Below, piece by piece: positions 30,248 to 39,034 of a stretch of DNA of 64,000 nucleotides (its first letter is position 1; every line of letters begins with the position of its first letter). Source of the DNA: Bin80 sp965207565 (lineage in GTDB: Bacteria; Bacteroidota; Rhodothermia; Rhodothermales; Bin80); NCBI GenBank assembly GCA_965207565.1, contig CBDBMQ010000001.1, positions 124,001 to 188,000 of the forward strand, read 5' to 3'. The notes under the pieces were generated by a model. It did no database searches. It was not told the origin of the DNA and saw only the letters and a program-made list of their open reading frames with translations. The position numbers and the translations under genes are program-made.

Positions 30248-33200
30248 GTGGATCCCCCTCTTCCATCTGAACCTCGGCCTGATCCTCGCTCACGCGGGTT
30301 CACCCTCAAGCGCGCCGCTGCGATTCTAGTCTTCGTTCTTGGGAGCGGCTTCCTCGTATATATCGGGCTGACACGTACCGAGGTGAGCCGGGACTACCTG
30401 CGCCAGGAGATTGAATTCAGATTTGCCGAAACCTATACGGGAAGGATTGCTATTGAAACGATCACCGGGAACCTCCAACGTTCGATTCGACTGCATAACG
30501 TCTCACTTTATGATGGACAGGAGCGCCTCTGGCTGCACATAGACGAGGTCTTTGCACGACCCAACTGGAAAGGGGTACTGGGATGGCGGTTTGAGCCCAG
30601 CACCCTTCAGGTCACACGTCCCACACTGCACCTGCGGTATAATGCGGACAGCACATGGAATCTGGCTTCTGTACTCACACGCAGGAAAACGACCGACAGG
30701 ACCGAATGGGAGTCCCAGTCTGCACACATCTCAATCTCCGGCGCTGCGGTTGCCGTGTCCTATCAGGAGCATGCACCCCCAGCGATTCAGTCTGGATGGT
30801 TGTTTGATTTGGCGGAAGCGACCATTTCCGACATCGCCTTGGAAGGCGAAATCAGCCTCGAGCCCGATCGAAACCTACTCGCGATTGAGTCGCTCGAAGC
30901 CTCCATTGATACGCTGGCAGTAAGGGCCAGTGGAGAACTGGTACTCGAACGTGAGCAACTGCACATTAACGCTCTGACACTATCCAGCACAATCAACCAG
31001 GCAACCGTGTTCGGCGTACTTTCGCCCAGCGCGGAACTCGCTGACTTCTCCCTGTCCCAAAGCTATTTCACCCCCGACTTTGTCCGTGCCATTGTCCCCA
31101 ATGTGCTCCTCCCTGACCCCCTCTCTTTCGGCGGACTGGCTCACCGCGATGGTGCACAGTGGTCGCTGCAAAATTTTATTGCATTTTCTGATCATTCACG
31201 CATTGTGATCCCCTCCTCCAGGATCCATGCTGACAAAAACCAGGTATCCTTCGAGGCTTCTATCAGCCCAAGCGTTATTGATCCGGCAGACCTGTATCCC
31301 ATGATGGATTCAACCATGTGGCACGGCGGGGTCATCCAAGTTGAAGGTTCTGTGGAGGGAATAAGTACCCTGAATGAGCTTGAGGTTGCAGGGATCATTG
31401 ACATTACAACGAAAAGCGGCAGTCGCGCACAACTCCAGGGCACAGCCCACCGCCGTTATGCCTCATGGGCCTATGATGCCGAGTTGACTGCAACCAATCT
31501 CAATCCCTATGATCTTACGGCAGAACAAACCCTTAGTGGTGCAGTCAATGGGCATCTTTCCATTGAGGGAACGGGAATCCGGTCGCCATCTGCATCTGCC
31601 TCTGCATCGCTGGCCCTTTCCCCCTCCATGATTGGTGAACGGGCACTTGACAGTCTTTGGATGGAGGGGATCCTCGCCGGCAGTCAATTGAACCTCAGCG
31701 GATTTGCATTTGAACAAAATTCCCGCATCACGGCCGAGATTGCGGCAGATTGGGGCAGTGAAAATCTTGTATATGACGCTCAGGTCGAGCTGACAACATT
31801 TGATCTGGCGACTTTATTTGACGTTCCCGGGCTTGAGACCGGACTGAATGCGAGCTGGGAGATTCGTGGTGCAGGAACCAGCTTGGATGACCTCTCTGCT
31901 TCCATCAAAATCAATACCGATTCATCCATCGTGATCTGGAAAACCGATTCGCTTTCTGTGCCCCCAACCAAGTGGGCAGTCACGCTGCACGATACAACTG
32001 CTCCGGGTCGCCGTCTCACGGTGCAGGGGGATGTTCTGGATCTCGAAGTATCCGGCAAATTTGACCAGAATTCGCTCACCCAGATCGGCCCCGCCTGGGC
32101 GGATGCTTTTTCAGGGGTGTTTGACCGGTTTGCCACTCACCGAAGGTCCGAACTGTCCAGCACATCCATGGATGGCGGGAGGCCCGATCCAGAGGCTGTA
32201 ATTCATGAGCACGAACAAGGACCGCAACTACCCCCTGTTGAGATGATTCTTCGCTGGGAGCTACACGCACATCCTGCCGCCGAGGCGCTGTTGCCGACAT
32301 TTTCCAGCAACAGCCGTGGAACTGTGGATATTGTGGCCGACAGCAAAACATTCCGTCTACGATCCGAACTGCAGGATGACCGGTTTATTTTGAACAACAT
32401 CGCAGCTTATCAGGCCGAGGCTGCGATGACATTGACCACTGATTGGCGTCAGGAAATCGAGTCGGGCTGGGAAATCGATTTAGAGCTGACCGCCGATTCC
32501 CTGACCGACCACCGTGTCGTCCTAGGCATGCCCCGGATCTTGGTGAAACAGGATGGAAGAACGGGAACCGTGGATATCTACGCAGGCAGCGAAAATATAT
32601 CTACCCACGGACATGTATCCTCCGACATCCAACTGCTCCCGGATCGGGTACGGATACAAATCCAGGATGTGCGAATTCCCGTTGGGGATGCTGCATGGAG
32701 GATCTCACAGCCCGCAGATATTGATCTGTTTACAGATGCCGCCGTGCTGACTCCGCTGAAACTGGAGACCCTCAACCCGTTCCTTGAAGATGTGCAGTCG
32801 GTTACGGTTCAAGGCAGACTCTCTAGCCTGCCGACCGATACCCTGAGGTTGAACCTGGACGGGGTTGACCTGAATCACCTCTCAAGAATCTTTGAGCTGA
32901 GGCGCCCCCTCGGTGGACAGATTGATGCAGATCTTTCATGGACCGGGCTCTGGATGCCGGAAATTACCGGTACCCTGGAGGTGGATACCCTCACGTTTAA
33001 CAATCGCCTGGTGGGGCATCTTCAGGCTTCAAGCATCCTCTTGCCAGGCAGTTCAGACCTGAGAATCGCCATGATCATCGACTCGGTCGGAACGGCACCG
33101 ATCAACCATCTCTATGCAAGCAATCAGATGGCAGTGACCGGAAATTTTGTCGCTCCCGGGACCGAGAGCCCTGGATTTCTTGACATTTTTATGGACGTAC

Positions 33201-34831
33201 AGCGCCTGGATGCATCATTCTTGCAATTGGTTTTGCGGGAATTTGCGGACTTTAGAGGTGGGTTTAACGGGACGATCACACTGAAAGGCCCGCTGGATAA
33301 TCTTATTCTTGGTGGATCGCTTGACTGGGAAGATGGCCATTTTGGGATTCCTCGATTCAACTCCTCCTATGAGGCAACGGCATCGGTCAACCTAGTTGAT
33401 GATGTCATCCTGGTGAACCAGTTGATCGTGCAGGACCCGGACGGAGGGACTGCGAGGCTTGAGGGGACACTGGACCTGAATGATTTTCAATTTCTGTCCT
33501 TTGATGCATCGGTGAACTTTAACTCACTGCAGATCATGGATGTACAGACCCATACCCGTGACCTCGCCTTTTATGGTGACATCCGCGTGTCCGGGAATGC
33601 GACCTTAACCGGTCCTGTCCATACTTCTTTCCTGCGTTCGGATAACTTGGCCGTCACCCCACAAAGTGAAATCTATATCCCTATCCGGGAAGCAAATAGC
33701 GCCCATGACCCTGGGTTCATTGTGTATGTGGACCCCACACGCCCGGTAGAGGGGCAGTTGACTTCCTTCCGGCAGCGTGAAAACATCTTGGATGCACGCC
33801 CTGAAGGGGAGCGTTTGTTCCGGGATGGATTGGATATGGACCTCAATCTTGTTGGACCACCTGGATCCAGTATTCACCTTGTCGTTGATCCACTCTTGGG
33901 GGATGTGATTAATGGAATCGGAACGGCTCGTGTTCAGATCCAGCGAAGCGGAGGAGATATAGCAACCTACGGCTCCTTTGAGATCTCTTCTGGAGATTAT
34001 CTCTTCACAGCGGGGGAGGTATTTATCAGACGCTTCCTGATTGACTCTGGAACCATTATCTGGAACGGAGACCCCCTCAACCCGGTACTTGATATCCAGG
34101 GAGCCTACCGTACCCGTGCTTCGCGCAGCGGCCTACCTGAAGATGTGGGTGGAACCATCAAAACGAGCCTGCCCGTCATTGTGAACCTGGATGTGTCCGG
34201 AACCTTGAATGCCGTTCTGATCGACTTGGCACTGGAGGTTGATCAAAGGCAGGAGGCCATCAGTGATACCCCGCTTCTGGATTCCTACCTGAACCGGCCA
34301 GATCTCGCAGCAGAGCATGCGACGAGTGTTTTACTCACGAATTCTTTTTTACTATCGGCCGATGGCGCGCGCAGCGGGATCCTAGCAAGTTCTGCCGTGA
34401 ACAGTGTATCCAGTCTTGTAGTGAGTCAACTGAACCGATATTTGAGCCAGGTGATTCCACAGGCGGATTTTAGATTAGGAGTACAAAGTGATGAGACGGT
34501 TCAGGACCTGGATGTCTCCGCAGATATTGCATTCAGACTCCTGGATGAACGCCTGCTGATTCGTGGTCAGGGAGTCTACCGGGGACTGAGCACGGAAGAG
34601 GTTGCTCCACAGGGGCTTGAAGGGGAATTCATTGTGCAAATTCAGTTGAGCCCCTCCGTAGCAGTAGAATTCTTCTACCGGCGTGAAGGAGATATACTGA
34701 GCGAATCTCTCATTAACAGAGAAACCGGGCTCGGGCTCAATTATCGAACTGAATTCACCTCCTGGCGACGCCTGCTACGGCGACAGGTTTCTGAACCGGA
34801 GGAAGGTACTGGAGAGGGAAGTGGTTCATAA
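30248..34831 (+). CDS. tamB: TamB-like translocation and assembly module protein (DUF490)
   Basis: Inner-membrane-anchored periplasm-spanning protein of the AsmA/TamB group, implicated in outer-membrane assembly and lipid transport. It has 1527 residues. GTG 30248 starts it, with an N-terminal membrane helix (AAAILVFVLGSGFLVYIGL) after a short basic tail. Long beta-rich repeats follow (for example SFGGLAHRDGAQWSLQNF, RLEGTLDLNDFQFLSFDA). The DUF490 domain is at the C-terminus: DLALEVDQRQEAISDTPLL, SSLVVSQLNRYLSQVIP, DVSADIAFRLLDERLLIRG and SVAVEFFYRREGD. No tamA/omp85 gene is adjacent. One of the longest uninterrupted frames in the window, showing that sequence here is sound. Confidence 0.9.
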   Translation: MDPPLPSEPRPDPRSRGFTLKRAAAILVFVLGSGFLVYIGLTRTEVSRDYLRQEIEFRFAETYTGRIAIETITGNLQRSIRLHNVSLYDGQERLWLHIDEVFARPNWKGVLGWRFEPSTLQVTRPTLHLRYNADSTWNLASVLTRRKTTDRTEWESQSAHISISGAAVAVSYQEHAPPAIQSGWLFDLAEATISDIALEGEISLEPDRNLLAIESLEASIDTLAVRASGELVLEREQLHINALTLSSTINQATVFGVLSPSAELADFSLSQSYFTPDFVRAIVPNVLLPDPLSFGGLAHRDGAQWSLQNFIAFSDHSRIVIPSSRIHADKNQVSFEASISPSVIDPADLYPMMDSTMWHGGVIQVEGSVEGISTLNELEVAGIIDITTKSGSRAQLQGTAHRRYASWAYDAELTATNLNPYDLTAEQTLSGAVNGHLSIEGTGIRSPSASASASLALSPSMIGERALDSLWMEGILAGSQLNLSGFAFEQNSRITAEIAADWGSENLVYDAQVELTTFDLATLFDVPGLETGLNASWEIRGAGTSLDDLSASIKINTDSSIVIWKTDSLSVPPTKWAVTLHDTTAPGRRLTVQGDVLDLEVSGKFDQNSLTQIGPAWADAFSGVFDRFATHRRSELSSTSMDGGRPDPEAVIHEHEQGPQLPPVEMILRWELHAHPAAEALLPTFSSNSRGTVDIVADSKTFRLRSELQDDRFILNNIAAYQAEAAMTLTTDWRQEIESGWEIDLELTADSLTDHRVVLGMPRILVKQDGRTGTVDIYAGSENISTHGHVSSDIQLLPDRVRIQIQDVRIPVGDAAWRISQPADIDLFTDAAVLTPLKLETLNPFLEDVQSVTVQGRLSSLPTDTLRLNLDGVDLNHLSRIFELRRPLGGQIDADLSWTGLWMPEITGTLEVDTLTFNNRLVGHLQASSILLPGSSDLRIAMIIDSVGTAPINHLYASNQMAVTGNFVAPGTESPGFLDIFMDVQRLDASFLQLVLREFADFRGGFNGTITLKGPLDNLILGGSLDWEDGHFGIPRFNSSYEATASVNLVDDVILVNQLIVQDPDGGTARLEGTLDLNDFQFLSFDASVNFNSLQIMDVQTHTRDLAFYGDIRVSGNATLTGPVHTSFLRSDNLAVTPQSEIYIPIREANSAHDPGFIVYVDPTRPVEGQLTSFRQRENILDARPEGERLFRDGLDMDLNLVGPPGSSIHLVVDPLLGDVINGIGTARVQIQRSGGDIATYGSFEISSGDYLFTAGEVFIRRFLIDSGTIIWNGDPLNPVLDIQGAYRTRASRSGLPEDVGGTIKTSLPVIVNLDVSGTLNAVLIDLALEVDQRQEAISDTPLLDSYLNRPDLAAEHATSVLLTNSFLLSADGARSGILASSAVNSVSSLVVSQLNRYLSQVIPQADFRLGVQSDETVQDLDVSADIAFRLLDERLLIRGQGVYRGLSTEEVAPQGLEGEFIVQIQLSPSVAVEFFYRREGDILSESLINRETGLGLNYRTEFTSWRRLLRRQVSEPEEGTGEGSGS

Positions 34832-34934
34832 TAAGGATCAGCCGAGAGGCAAGGTTCGCAAGAAAGAAGGGTATTGTATATGTGGATAACAGGAAATTAT
34901 TTACAAAAACGCCAGAATGGTCAAATTATGGGAA

Positions 34935-35267
34935 TTATAGCACATACTTCTCGAGAACGGCCATTATCTCCTTACCGGGGACATTATCTCTGTCATTTTT
35001 GAGGTAGATGCACAAAGCGACTAATTTTAAATCATCCTTATAGTAGATGATTCGTGCACCCTTTCTTCGGCCCATGTTTTCTGTACCGCATCGAATCTTG
35101 AATACTGGCCGTTCACCAAGCCCCGGGAACTGATCCCCATCGGGTATTATATCAGTGGCAAGGCCACTCAGGATGTCCTGAACCTTACTAGATAACCCTC
35201 GATGCCTACGTAGTTTCTTGAGATCTCGCTTAAACCTTTGGGCCCGTTCAATCGTCCGCTGGCACAT
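34935..35267 (-). CDS. RelE/ParE-family toxin
   Basis: 110 residues with the RelE/HigB-like layout: an N-terminal helix pair rich in Lys/Arg (RAQRFKRDLKKLRRHRGL), then strands ending in RPVFKIRCGTENMGRRKG and ARIIYYKDDLKLVALCIYLK, and a C-terminal helix (PGKEIMAVLEKYVL). Family members cleave mRNA at the ribosome or, in the ParE branch, poison gyrase; which applies cannot be told. It is the downstream gene of a pair, overlapping the 3' end of the preceding gene by 20 bp. No frameshift is seen, so this looks like an intact module. Confidence 0.75.
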   Translation of the reverse strand: MCQRTIERAQRFKRDLKKLRRHRGLSSKVQDILSGLATDIIPDGDQFPGLGERPVFKIRCGTENMGRRKGARIIYYKDDLKLVALCIYLKNDRDNVPGKEIMAVLEKYVL

Positions 35268-35703
35268 TCATTAAGCTCTGTATTTCTACCTCTATTGTTC
35301 TGACAAATTTTTTGCTTGCGGCGAGCGCACATGTTTCTGCAATATCTTCAACCCGATTTGCAAGATGCTCCAATTTGGTGCATGCTTTTTCTCTCCAAGA
35401 GACATTTTTGGGCAAAGCTTTGGTGCTTTCTATGCTTCGCTCAACCATTTCAACGACCTTAAATAGTTTGGCAGAAAAATCTTTAAGATCCTCACGATCT
35501 TTATCTGAAAGCATCTCTATTTGTCCCAAGGTAGTCGCAGCTTTTTCCACCATGGCTTCCATCGTAGCCAAATGTTTGCCCATCGCAGAATAGTCGGGTT
35601 CTGGATAATGTACTTGCAATTCCTCAAGGCTTTTTTCGATGGCCCTTGCATTGAAAAAAGCCTCAAAATTGCTATTGCTTACTCGTGTTTGGACCTGTGG
35701 CAT
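35248..35703 (-). CDS. Helical protein, probable antitoxin of the RelE-like toxin
   Basis: 151 residues, no family recognised. The sequence is almost wholly helical and acidic/basic alternating, with likely coiled-coil stretches (KHLATMEAMVEKAATTLG, DREDLKDFSAKLFKVVEMV, and KLEHLANRVEDIAETCALA). It has no obvious DNA-binding ribbon-helix-helix or helix-turn-helix. Placed first in a two-gene unit whose second gene is a RelE-like toxin, with a 20-bp overlap, it is the natural candidate antitoxin. A toxin-antitoxin role is inferred from context alone. Confidence 0.55.
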   Translation of the reverse strand: MPQVQTRVSNSNFEAFFNARAIEKSLEELQVHYPEPDYSAMGKHLATMEAMVEKAATTLGQIEMLSDKDREDLKDFSAKLFKVVEMVERSIESTKALPKNVSWREKACTKLEHLANRVEDIAETCALAASKKFVRTIEVEIQSLMNVPADD

Positions 35704-35948
35704 GGTTCAGTAAATACAAAAAGATTCAAAAAGCAGACACTGATTATTTACAACTTTCGCGCTGTGAGATATGACTTTCTATAACTTTTTGTGTTAAATG
35801 TTCACACAAATTCCCACATTCTATTGTACTTGAAGCGCACAACCAGATCACCAAATGGGCGGAGACCCAAGGGGATGCCCAAACAGAGGGCCAACATTCA
35901 TGAAGAAGGACACATGGTTCACAAAGAGGATCTATATACTCAATTGCA

Positions 35949-36224
35949 CTAAATCAAGTGCTTAACGATCTCTTGATCGTATCTCTGTTTCAATATAGAA
36001 ACACAAGGATTTAGTCGCCAAGTACGTGAAGATTGCCTAAACCTTTTTGTCGATCCCGCTGCTTTGAGTATTCCGATGGCCGTATGGCGCTTTTTGATTT
36101 TTGCTGAAACAGACACATTTGTCTTGCCATTTCCTCAGATTACGTGGCTGCCTCGCGGGTTACGTTTTACGGAGAATCCATTCCTTTTTAGCAACTCCAA
36201 AATCTCCCGTTCATGCCCCGCCAT
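35949..36224 (-). pseudogene. hicA: HicA-type toxin interrupted by in-frame TGA
   Basis: A short frame from ATG 36224 reads AGHEREILELLKRNGFSVKR and NPRGSHVI, then TGA at 36135-36137. The same frame continues GNGKTNVSVSAKIKKRHTA and IGILKAAG to a stop at 35949. HicA toxins have exactly this layout: a helix, G-F/W, a KRxxGSHxxW-type strand and VSVS strand. The TGA occupies the position where many HicA proteins carry Trp or a similar residue, so a TGG-to-TGA change is plausible. The residues after about codon 57 (AAG) do not look like HicA. The gene follows a broken antitoxin frame by only 3 bp. Toxin is probably inactive. Confidence 0.55.
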
Positions 36225-36227
36225 AGC

Positions 36228-36520
36228 TTACGCATATTGCAGAGAATGTGAACGTCCGTCGCTACTCCAGAACACTCCCGGTAGTGAAGTCAAGGAACTG
36301 GGTTTTTGTTGGGAAACAGTGTCTGTGACGAGCTCAAACTCTATGCACAACACAGCTTTTGCGATTTGTTCATCAGTTAAGCCATGCTTTAACCGCAATA
36401 AGTCAGAAGTAACTCGTCGCATGTGCGAACCTTAATTATCAGTCCAGTAATATCGCTATCAGTAACCGCCAGTGTGCCATCTTCATACACCAAAACAGTA
36501 ACAGAAAAGGTTTGTGCCAT
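36228..36520 (-). pseudogene. HicB/DUF1902-like antitoxin, frameshifted
   Basis: From ATG 36520 the frame reads MAQTFSVTVLVYEDGTLAV then TDSDITGLIIKVRTCDEL, the short strand-helix pattern of DUF1902/HicB-type antitoxins (a ...SDDIPGL... core). It then breaks near 36415. The continuation in another frame is RVTSDLLRLKHGLTDEQIA with FELVTDTVS, as seen at the end of some of these proteins, finishing at 36228. It directly precedes hicA at 36224. Family match is moderate because the protein is short. Confidence 0.45.
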
Positions 36521-36606
36521 CAGTGGTTTGCGTATGGTGTCTCCTGTATCCGTTTCCCCTGCAGGGAAATTGTCTACAGCTCCAGGGGCATCAATTCGGT
36601 GCAGAA

Positions 36607-36867
36607 TTATAAGCATTGTTCGCATCCCCACATAATTGTTGCGAATAAGAACGCAATCATCATGTACCAAAAACAACCTCGACTTACACAACCTTCATAA
36701 TCTTTCTGATCCTCTTCAGTCCATTCCTCATCCTTTGCAGCTAAGCGCCCTTTTATTTCTTCCCACTTTTCCCGCTTTTTTTTTCTCAATTCCAATTCTT
36801 CTAGCTCCAATTCTACTTTTCGTTTCAGCTTTTTAGCTAGACTGGTAACCGAATTAGGTTTCGGCAT
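36607..36867 (-). CDS. Small protein with coiled coil and C-terminal membrane helix
   Basis: 86 residues from ATG 36867. A highly charged helix (KKLKRKVELELEELELRK, then REKWEEIKGRLAA) is followed by a hydrophobic C-terminal stretch (CFWYMMIAFLFATIMWG). No family recognised. It could be a tail-anchored protein or a chance frame. Its codon pattern is not distinctive, and the gene ends about 90 bp upstream of the antitoxin start. Confidence 0.35.
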   Translation of the reverse strand: MPKPNSVTSLAKKLKRKVELELEELELRKKKREKWEEIKGRLAAKDEEWTEEDQKDYEGCVSRGCFWYMMIAFLFATIMWGCEQCL

Positions 36868-36954
36868 TGCTTAATTTTGGGACATTTAAGGACCTATGGT
36901 ATACGGACACAAGGCTTAAAGTGTGCATTTAGTGCCATTAAATGTACAAGATCC

Positions 36955-36992
36955 AAAAAGAGGGCACACAGTGAACCCACCGTGTGCCCTCT
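36955..36992 (-). terminator. Rho-independent terminator downstream of the exported protein gene
   Basis: Read on the minus strand, AGAGGGCACAC and GTGTGCCCTCT form an 11-bp perfect stem (36959-36969 and 36982-36992) with a 12-nt loop, followed by five T residues. It lies 47 bp after the stop of the 37039-37476 gene. Confidence 0.8.
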
Positions 36993-37038
36993 GAATTTAT
37001 GCGGTCCAAACCGACGACAGATTTGGATCAGACTGGAG

Positions 37039-37476
37039 CTATCCGATGACGGATGTGGTCTGACGACTGTTGTAGTACTCGTTCAAGACGGATGCCAGGA
37101 CCAGACGAACTTCATCCGATTCGGCCTCTGTTTCATTGCGAGTTAAAAAATCCTGCGCTCTGACACCGCCGATGGTGTGAAGTAGTGCCAATGCGAGCTT
37201 GTGATTTTGATCAGACTTCGACTCTTTGTAGATTTTACGCAACAACGACACTTGGTCACTCAAGTCGAACTTGTCACGATAGAGTGTCGCCAATACGATT
37301 GCGTTCTTCAATGTCTGTTCACGAACTGACTGGTACTCTGAGTCCAAAGAGGTCTCAATTTGTGCGGCTGCAAGATTCCAACGAATGTTGTCATCTTCAA
37401 GGATGCTTGCAACATCCTGTGCAAAAACGGGTAGGGCGAGAAGTGCTGAAAAGCAAAATGCAAAAAGGGTTTTCAT
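37039..37476 (-). CDS. Small exported protein of unknown function
   Basis: 145 residues with a clean signal peptide (MKTLFAFCFSALLALPVFAQ). The rest is mostly helical (NIRWNLAAAQIETSLDSEY, LKNAIVLATLYRDKFDLSD, and LRKIYKESKSDQNHKLALA), suggesting a small helical-repeat protein. No family name is recognised. It is transcribed alone, away from alkA, with a strong terminator behind it and a perfect palindrome in its promoter region. The function is unknown. Confidence 0.6.
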   Translation of the reverse strand: MKTLFAFCFSALLALPVFAQDVASILEDDNIRWNLAAAQIETSLDSEYQSVREQTLKNAIVLATLYRDKFDLSDQVSLLRKIYKESKSDQNHKLALALLHTIGGVRAQDFLTRNETEAESDEVRLVLASVLNEYYNSRQTTSVIG

Positions 37477-37529
37477 GGTTTTGTTAGGTTTGGTGTTGAA
37501 GTTGGTGACTCACTCTAACAATCCCTTAC

Positions 37530-37541
37530 GGAAGCGCTTCC
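37530..37541 (+). promoter_or_regulatory. Perfect 12-bp palindrome (LacI-family-like operator)
   Basis: GGAAGCGCTTCC is self-complementary with a central CG, the form recognised by many LacI/GalR-family repressors. It lies between the divergent starts at 37476 and 37606, 54 bp before the small exported protein gene and 64 bp before alkA. No regulator gene is visible in the window. Confidence 0.5.
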
Positions 37542-37605
37542 ATAAAGGTTACGGTAAATAATTGTGAATTTTTCATGAAGAATTTTAACCCGATTTCTTT
37601 TTAGA

Positions 37606-38220
37606 ATGCCCCCTTACGATATTGACGAAGCACTGCATGCTCTCAGGGCCTCAGATCCTCGCATGGCCAGCCTGATTGCCCGTGTGGGTCCCTTCGAACT
37701 GTTACTGACCGATGAGTGGAGTCCCTTCCAGGAACTGGTACGCTCTGTGATCTTCCAACAAATTTCGAGGCACGCCGGGAAAGCAATCCAAGGCCGACTA
37801 TTTGACCTGTTTGGCGGCCCCCCTGAACCTGATACCCTCCTTGAGACTCCGCTCGGCACACTCAGATCGGTGGGACTCTCTCAAGCAAAGGAAAATACAA
37901 TCCGCAGCTTGGCCGCGAGTGCAAAGGATGGCACACTACCGGATCGAACACGCATCCAAACCTTAAGCGACGAAGAGATCATTGAAGCACTGACCACGCA
38001 CCGGGGAATCGGGATCTGGACGGTTCAGATGCTCCTGATTTTTAACTTGGGACGCCCAGATGTATGGCCGGTTACCGATCTGGGGATTCGCCGCGGATAT
38101 AAGATCGCCTACGACTTGGAGGACCTCCCCAAACCCTCAGAGCTTAACTCGTTGGGAGACAATTGGAAACCATTCCGAAGTGTTGCCAGCTGGTATCTCT
38201 GGCGTGCGAACGACCTGTAA
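37606..38220 (+). CDS. alkA: DNA-3-methyladenine glycosylase II (AlkA-like)
   Basis: Base-excision repair enzyme of the HhH-GPD superfamily, 204 residues, which flips and removes alkylated purines. Visible features: VRSVIFQQISRHAGKAI, GLSQAKENTIRSLA, the helix-hairpin-helix and G-I-G-x-W-T block THRGIGIWTVQMLL, and the catalytic Asp in VTDLGIRRG (about residue 158). It lacks the Ada-type N-terminus of longer AlkA proteins, as in the short form. It is alone on this strand; the next gene (DUF1801) is 270 bp away. Confidence 0.92.
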   Translation: MPPYDIDEALHALRASDPRMASLIARVGPFELLLTDEWSPFQELVRSVIFQQISRHAGKAIQGRLFDLFGGPPEPDTLLETPLGTLRSVGLSQAKENTIRSLAASAKDGTLPDRTRIQTLSDEEIIEALTTHRGIGIWTVQMLLIFNLGRPDVWPVTDLGIRRGYKIAYDLEDLPKPSELNSLGDNWKPFRSVASWYLWRANDL

Positions 38221-38489
38221 ATCAGGTGAGGGATTTATGCTGGAGTGCACCGCTTGGCCAATCATGTCCAACAAAGTTTCCAAGACAATCCATAGCGGTT
38301 CAGATCCCTGAAAACTTCAATACGTTCAGGAGGAGTACAAGCTGGCGTTCTATCTCTACACTGAAAACGTTTCCATAGATCTCTTTTTTGAATTTCAGAA
38401 AAAATTGTCGGCCAACCTTTGGATATCATCCCGCAAAATTGCCTCCGAAATCAACAGCGTTTATATTTAACTGCGCAGAGAATTGACCA

Positions 38490-38909
38490 ATGTCACAACT
38501 CAAAACTCAACCGACCAATGCGAGCGTCCAGGAATTCCTCGATGCCCTGGAGCGCCCTGATCAACAAGCGGACAGTGCTGTTCTGCTGCGTATGATGGGG
38601 GTGGCCACAGGGGATTCTCCAAAGATGTGGGGGCCCAGCATTATTGGCTTCGGCCAGTTTCACTATCGTTATGCATCGGGTCGAACTGGCGAATGGTTCC
38701 AAGTCGGATTTTCTCCTCGAAAAAGAGCATTCAGTATATACCTGTCCGGTGGACTGAATCGCCATGAAGCCGCCTTAACGAAGTTGGGCAAATATACCCG
38801 GGGCAAGAGTTGTCTCTATATCAAGCGGTTAAGTGATGTGGACCTGAATGTTCTGGATGTCATGATCCAAAAAGCCTGTTCGCTTACCGAAGGCGATGTA
38901 TGCATGTGA
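38490..38909 (+). CDS. DUF1801-family protein
   Basis: 139 residues of the DUF1801 (YdhG-like) family. The diagnostic blocks are MWGPSIIGFGQFHYRY, GEWFQVGFSPRKRAFSIY, LGKYTRGKSCLYIKRLSDVD and a final LDVMIQKAC helix. Function of the family is not established. The 270 bp before it holds no gene I can support, and the following 125 bp up to the radical SAM stop is also non-coding. Confidence 0.88.
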   Translation: MSQLKTQPTNASVQEFLDALERPDQQADSAVLLRMMGVATGDSPKMWGPSIIGFGQFHYRYASGRTGEWFQVGFSPRKRAFSIYLSGGLNRHEAALTKLGKYTRGKSCLYIKRLSDVDLNVLDVMIQKACSLTEGDVCM

Positions 38910-39034
38910 CTGGAATCTGAGTTCCAGCGAGAAATTTTTGATGACTTTCGTGGCAGGGATTTTCTACCAGCCAATGGAGCGTACCATCGACCAATCCGGG
39001 AACACCTCGGGATTCCCGGGCGGATGCGGTTTGT

